A model generated the notes under the pieces. That model saw nothing but the letters and a program-made list of their open reading frames with translations. It had not been told where the DNA came from and did not search any database. This document shows, one piece after another, positions 61,786-64,000 of a stretch of 64,000 nt of DNA. This DNA comes from Streptomyces ruber (GTDB lineage Bacteria; Actinomycetota; Actinomycetes; Streptomycetales; Streptomycetaceae): NCBI RefSeq assembly GCF_014648075.1, contig NZ_BMQK01000011.1, positions 124,001 through 188,000 of the forward strand. The letters run 5' to 3'. Position 1 is the first letter of the stretch. The number at the start of each line of letters is the position of its first letter. The position numbers and the translations under genes are program-made.

Positions 61786-62118
61786 AACGCCTGAATCAGT
61801 AGACACGCTGGTGATCGTAGTCATGTCCATGGTGGAACGTTCGCAGTCGGGGATCTCGGCTACTTACTGGCCCATCGCCGGAACGCTGAGTGGTGCCTGC
61901 CTTATGGGGCACTCGCGGGGCGATTGAGTGCCAGACGGTCTAAAAGCGCAGGTCAAGCCGTGGCCGTCGCGCGGTCCGTGAACTGGCCGGCCCCTTGAGC
62001 GGGGCCGTCCCTGGGCCGTCCGACGGCGGCCCAGGACCCCCGTGGACGACCAGCGACGACCACCCCGCCCGGTTGAGGCCCCAGGTCACGCAAGTCGATC
62101 TGCGACACTGGACGAGCC
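61786..62118. other. 333-base right end of the element, no supported gene
   Basis: Lies between the IS and rlmN. It contains no coding frame I can support, two GC-rich hairpins (one at 62010-62035), the right end repeat GGGCCGTCCCTGGGCCGT near 62003-62020, and the duplicated rlmN promoter segment TCTGCGACACTGG just before the start codon. It is probably decayed element DNA plus the attachment region. Confidence 0.6.
62003..62020. repeat. Right copy of the 18-bp end repeat
   Basis: GGGCCGTCCCTGGGCCGT differs by one base from the left copy at 60167-60184, in direct orientation. It overlaps a local hairpin (62010-62018 with 62027-62035). Confidence 0.5.
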
Positions 62119-62135
62119 ATGCCTAAGCCCGGAGA
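62116..62135 (+). repeat. Right attachment site (attR) core, spanning the rlmN start
   Basis: Exact second copy of the 20-base core at 60072-60091. It includes the rlmN ATG at 62119, so integration leaves the rlmN protein intact while replacing DNA upstream of it. Confidence 0.85.
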
Positions 62136-63225
62136 ACTCATTTTCGTCGCGCCGCGCGGAGCCAAGAAGCCGCCGCGGCATCTCGCCGACCTCACGCCCG
62201 CCGAGCGCAAGGAGGCGGTCGCCGCGGTCGGTGAGAAGCCGTTCCGTGCGAAGCAGCTGTCGCAGCACTACTTCGCGCGGTACGCGCACGACCCGGAGCA
62301 GTGGACCGACATCCCCGCCTCCTCCCGTGCCAAGCTCCAGGAGGCGCTGCTTCCCGAGCTGATGACGGTCGTCCGGCATCTGTCGACCGACCAGGACACC
62401 ACTCGCAAGACCCTGTGGCGGCTCTTCGACGGGACGCTCGTCGAGTCCGTGCTGATGCGCTACCCGGACCGGGTCACCATGTGCATCAGCTCCCAGGCCG
62501 GCTGCGGGATGAACTGCCCGTTCTGCGCGACCGGCCAGGCCGGGCTCGACCGGAACCTGTCGACCGCCGAGATCGTGCACCAGATCGTGGACGGGATGCG
62601 GGCGCTCAGGGACGGGGAGATCCCGGGAGGTCCGGCGCGGCTCAGCAACATCGTCTTCATGGGCATGGGTGAGCCGCTCGCCAACTACAAGCGGGTCGTC
62701 GGTGCGATCCGGGCGCTGACCGACCCGGAGCCGGACGGGCTCGGGCTGTCGCAGCGCGGCATCACCGTCTCCACCGTCGGACTCGTCCCTGCCATCCACC
62801 GGTTCTCCGACGAGGGCTTCAAGTGCCGGCTCGCGATCTCGCTGCACGCCCCGGACGACGAGCTGCGCGACACGCTCGTCCCCGTGAACACGCGCTGGAA
62901 GGTGCGCGAGGTGCTGGACGCCGGGTTCGAGTACGCGGCGAGGTCCGGGCGGCGGCTGTCCATCGAGTACGCGCTGATCCGGGACATCAACGACCAGGCC
63001 TGGCGCGGTGACCGGCTCGGCCGGCTGCTCAAGGGCAGGCCCGTGCACGTCAACCTCATCCCGCTGAACCCGACGCCCGGGTCCAAGTGGACCGCCTCGC
63101 GGCCCGAGGACGAGAAGGCGTTCGTGGAGGCCGTCGCGGCCCACGGTGTGCCGGTGACGATCCGGGACACCCGTGGTCAGGAGATCGACGGGGCGTGCGG
63201 CCAGCTGGCGGCCACCGAGCGGTAG
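62119..63225 (+). CDS. rlmN: Dual-specificity rRNA/tRNA adenine-C2 methyltransferase RlmN
   Basis: RlmN methylates C2 of A2503 in 23S rRNA and A37 in some tRNAs by radical SAM chemistry. The 368-residue protein has the iron-sulfur motif Cys129-x3-Cys133-x2-Cys136 (CGMNCPFC) and the methyl-carrying Cys360 in DGACGQL. ATG 62119 begins MPKPGELIF and lies within the attR core. Expression now depends on DNA brought in, or duplicated, at the right end of the element. Confidence 0.96.
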   Translation: MPKPGELIFVAPRGAKKPPRHLADLTPAERKEAVAAVGEKPFRAKQLSQHYFARYAHDPEQWTDIPASSRAKLQEALLPELMTVVRHLSTDQDTTRKTLWRLFDGTLVESVLMRYPDRVTMCISSQAGCGMNCPFCATGQAGLDRNLSTAEIVHQIVDGMRALRDGEIPGGPARLSNIVFMGMGEPLANYKRVVGAIRALTDPEPDGLGLSQRGITVSTVGLVPAIHRFSDEGFKCRLAISLHAPDDELRDTLVPVNTRWKVREVLDAGFEYAARSGRRLSIEYALIRDINDQAWRGDRLGRLLKGRPVHVNLIPLNPTPGSKWTASRPEDEKAFVEAVAAHGVPVTIRDTRGQEIDGACGQLAATER

Positions 63226-63296
63226 GCGCGGCCCGGCCGGAGGGTACGCTGACCGGCGGACCAGCACGTCCGGTAACGCACATATCTTCATATTCC

Positions 63297-63384
63297 GACA
63301 GGGGAGCGCCACAGCGCTGAGAGTGCGGGAGCAACCGCAGACCCTCTGAACCTCGCCCAGGTCATTCTGGGTAGGGAGATCGGT
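63297..63384 (+). promoter_or_regulatory. TPP (THI-box) riboswitch
   Basis: Conserved pieces are in order: AGGGGAGCGC, GCTGAGAGTGCGGG, CGCAGACCCTCTGAACCT and GTCATTCTGGGTAGGGAGA. These match the thiamine-diphosphate aptamer. It lies about 90 bases before the thiamine-binding lipoprotein gene, so high TPP should shut off thiamine uptake. Confidence 0.93.
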
Positions 63385-63473
63385 CACCACTCGAGCTGTT
63401 GTGCCCTGCCCGGGTAACCGCGAGGTTCCCGGGCGGGGCCGCGTCTCTTCCTGGTCACTCCAGGAGGACATCA

Positions 63474-64000
63474 GTGAGCACCACCAGAACGTTCACGGCC
63501 GTGGCCGTCGGCCTGGGCCTCGTCACACTCGCCGCGTGCGGGTCGTCGTCCGGCTCCGGCGACGGCGGGGGCGGCGGCACCGGGACCGTCACGCTCGTCG
63601 GCCACGACTCCTTCGCCGCCTCCGAGGACGTACTCGAGGCGTTCGAGAAGGAGTCCGGGTACAAGGTCCGGGTACTGCAGGACGGCGACGCCGGGCAGGC
63701 CGTCAACAAGGCGATCCTGACCAAGGACAACCCGCAGGGCGACGTCTTCTTCGGCGTCGACAACACCCTGCTGTCCCGGGCCCTGGACAACGGGCTCTTC
63801 CAGCCGTACGAGGCCGAGGGAGCGGAGTCCGTGGCGCCGGAGTACCGGGCCGACCCGGACGGGCACCGGGTCACCGCCATCGACACCGGCGACATCTGCG
63901 TCAACTACGACAAGGCGTACTTCGACGAGCACGGCCTCGAGCCGCCGGCTTCCTTCGACGACCTGGCCGAGCCCGCTTACAAGGACCTTCTCGTCACCTC
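63474..64000 (+). CDS. thiB: Thiamine ABC transporter substrate-binding lipoprotein, truncated by window end
   Basis: The first 175 residues of a periplasm-side (outer-leaflet) binding protein. A signal peptide ends in the lipobox LAAC, with lipidated Cys22, followed by a Ser/Gly-rich linker. The binding domain resembles ThiB/TbpA (GVDNTLLSRALDNGLFQPY, DTGDICVNYDKAYF). Start GTG 63474 follows AGGAGG by six or seven bases. The upstream TPP riboswitch supports thiamine as substrate. Permease and ATPase genes presumably follow outside the window. Confidence 0.92.
   Translation, partial: MSTTRTFTAVAVGLGLVTLAACGSSSGSGDGGGGGTGTVTLVGHDSFAASEDVLEAFEKESGYKVRVLQDGDAGQAVNKAILTKDNPQGDVFFGVDNTLLSRALDNGLFQPYEAEGAESVAPEYRADPDGHRVTAIDTGDICVNYDKAYFDEHGLEPPASFDDLAEPAYKDLLVT

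Noticed and set aside
61598..61927. A frame running out of the IS630 end into flanking DNA
   Set aside because: It is a different frame from the transposase, has no ribosome site, and its downstream part shows no recognisable protein features.
1..64000. CRISPR arrays, rRNA operons, tRNA genes, origins, biosynthetic clusters
   Set aside because: No regularly spaced repeats, rRNA-like stretches, foldable tRNA, DnaA-box cluster or PKS/NRPS-type genes were seen by eye. A covariance-model scan was not possible.

Overview
The window is about 72% G+C by eye, nearly gap-free, uses many GTG starts, and carries Streptomyces-specific genes (whiG, nsdA, four tandem sip signal peptidase genes, glcP, the amtB-glnK-glnD set). 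It is Streptomyces core chromosome. From memory, the gene order follows the S. coelicolor region that runs from gpsA/ddlA to rlmN. No database was searched.

Layout. 1-7262: gpsA end, ddlA, a DUF3515 lipoprotein and a small Lrp-like protein on the minus strand, thiL, thiD, rpmB (minus), and a DAK2/FakA-like protein. 7319-12177 (minus): a translationally coupled pair, a 1007-residue TPR-rich protein and an HSP90-family ATPase. 12350-18914: recG, rsmD, coaD, a DivIVA/SepIVA-like coiled-coil protein, DUF177, rpmF, rnc. 18915-19498: a terminator and a 9-bp minisatellite. 19499-29840: mutM, an HxlR regulator, a CAP-domain protein, acylphosphatase, a 67-residue coiled-coil protein, smc, glcP, ftsY. 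29985-38847: a primase-polymerase-like protein, nsdA, then amtB-glnK-glnD behind a GlnR-type box, and ffh. 39044-48706: a methyltransferase, an HEAVH metalloprotease-like protein, the rpsP-khpA-rimM-trmD-rplS ribosome/tRNA cluster, sipW-sipX-sipY-sipZ, a Nudix hydrolase and DUF2469. 48888-53902: yraN-comM-dprA, whiG and a TetR regulator. 54048-59965: an M23-type protein (minus), then rpsB-tsf-pyrH-frr-cdsA. 60072-62135: a decayed integrative element between imperfect duplications of the rlmN 5' end. 62119-64000: rlmN, a TPP riboswitch and the start of a thiamine ABC transporter binding protein.

How the genes work together. Much of the window is translation and secretion housekeeping: ribosomal proteins L28, L32, S16, L19 and S2, EF-Ts, RRF, the rRNA/tRNA enzymes RsmD, RimM, TrmD and RlmN, the SRP pair Ffh/FtsY and the signal peptidases. 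A nitrogen module (AmtB, GlnK, GlnD) and a glucose permease cover nutrient uptake. WhiG and NsdA control development. SMC, the SepIVA-like protein, RecG, DprA, ComM and MutM serve chromosome and cell-division upkeep. The only clearly accessory DNA is the 2-kb element at rlmN. It holds an integrase stump cut by an IS630-family insertion sequence, plus a small TTA-containing membrane protein gene.

The most interesting items are the att-flanked element at rlmN, the HSP90/TPR pair, the sipX-sipY overlap, two possible TTA-containing small genes, the minisatellite between rnc and mutM, and competing hairpins between rpsB and tsf. No CRISPR array, rRNA, tRNA or biosynthetic cluster was seen.
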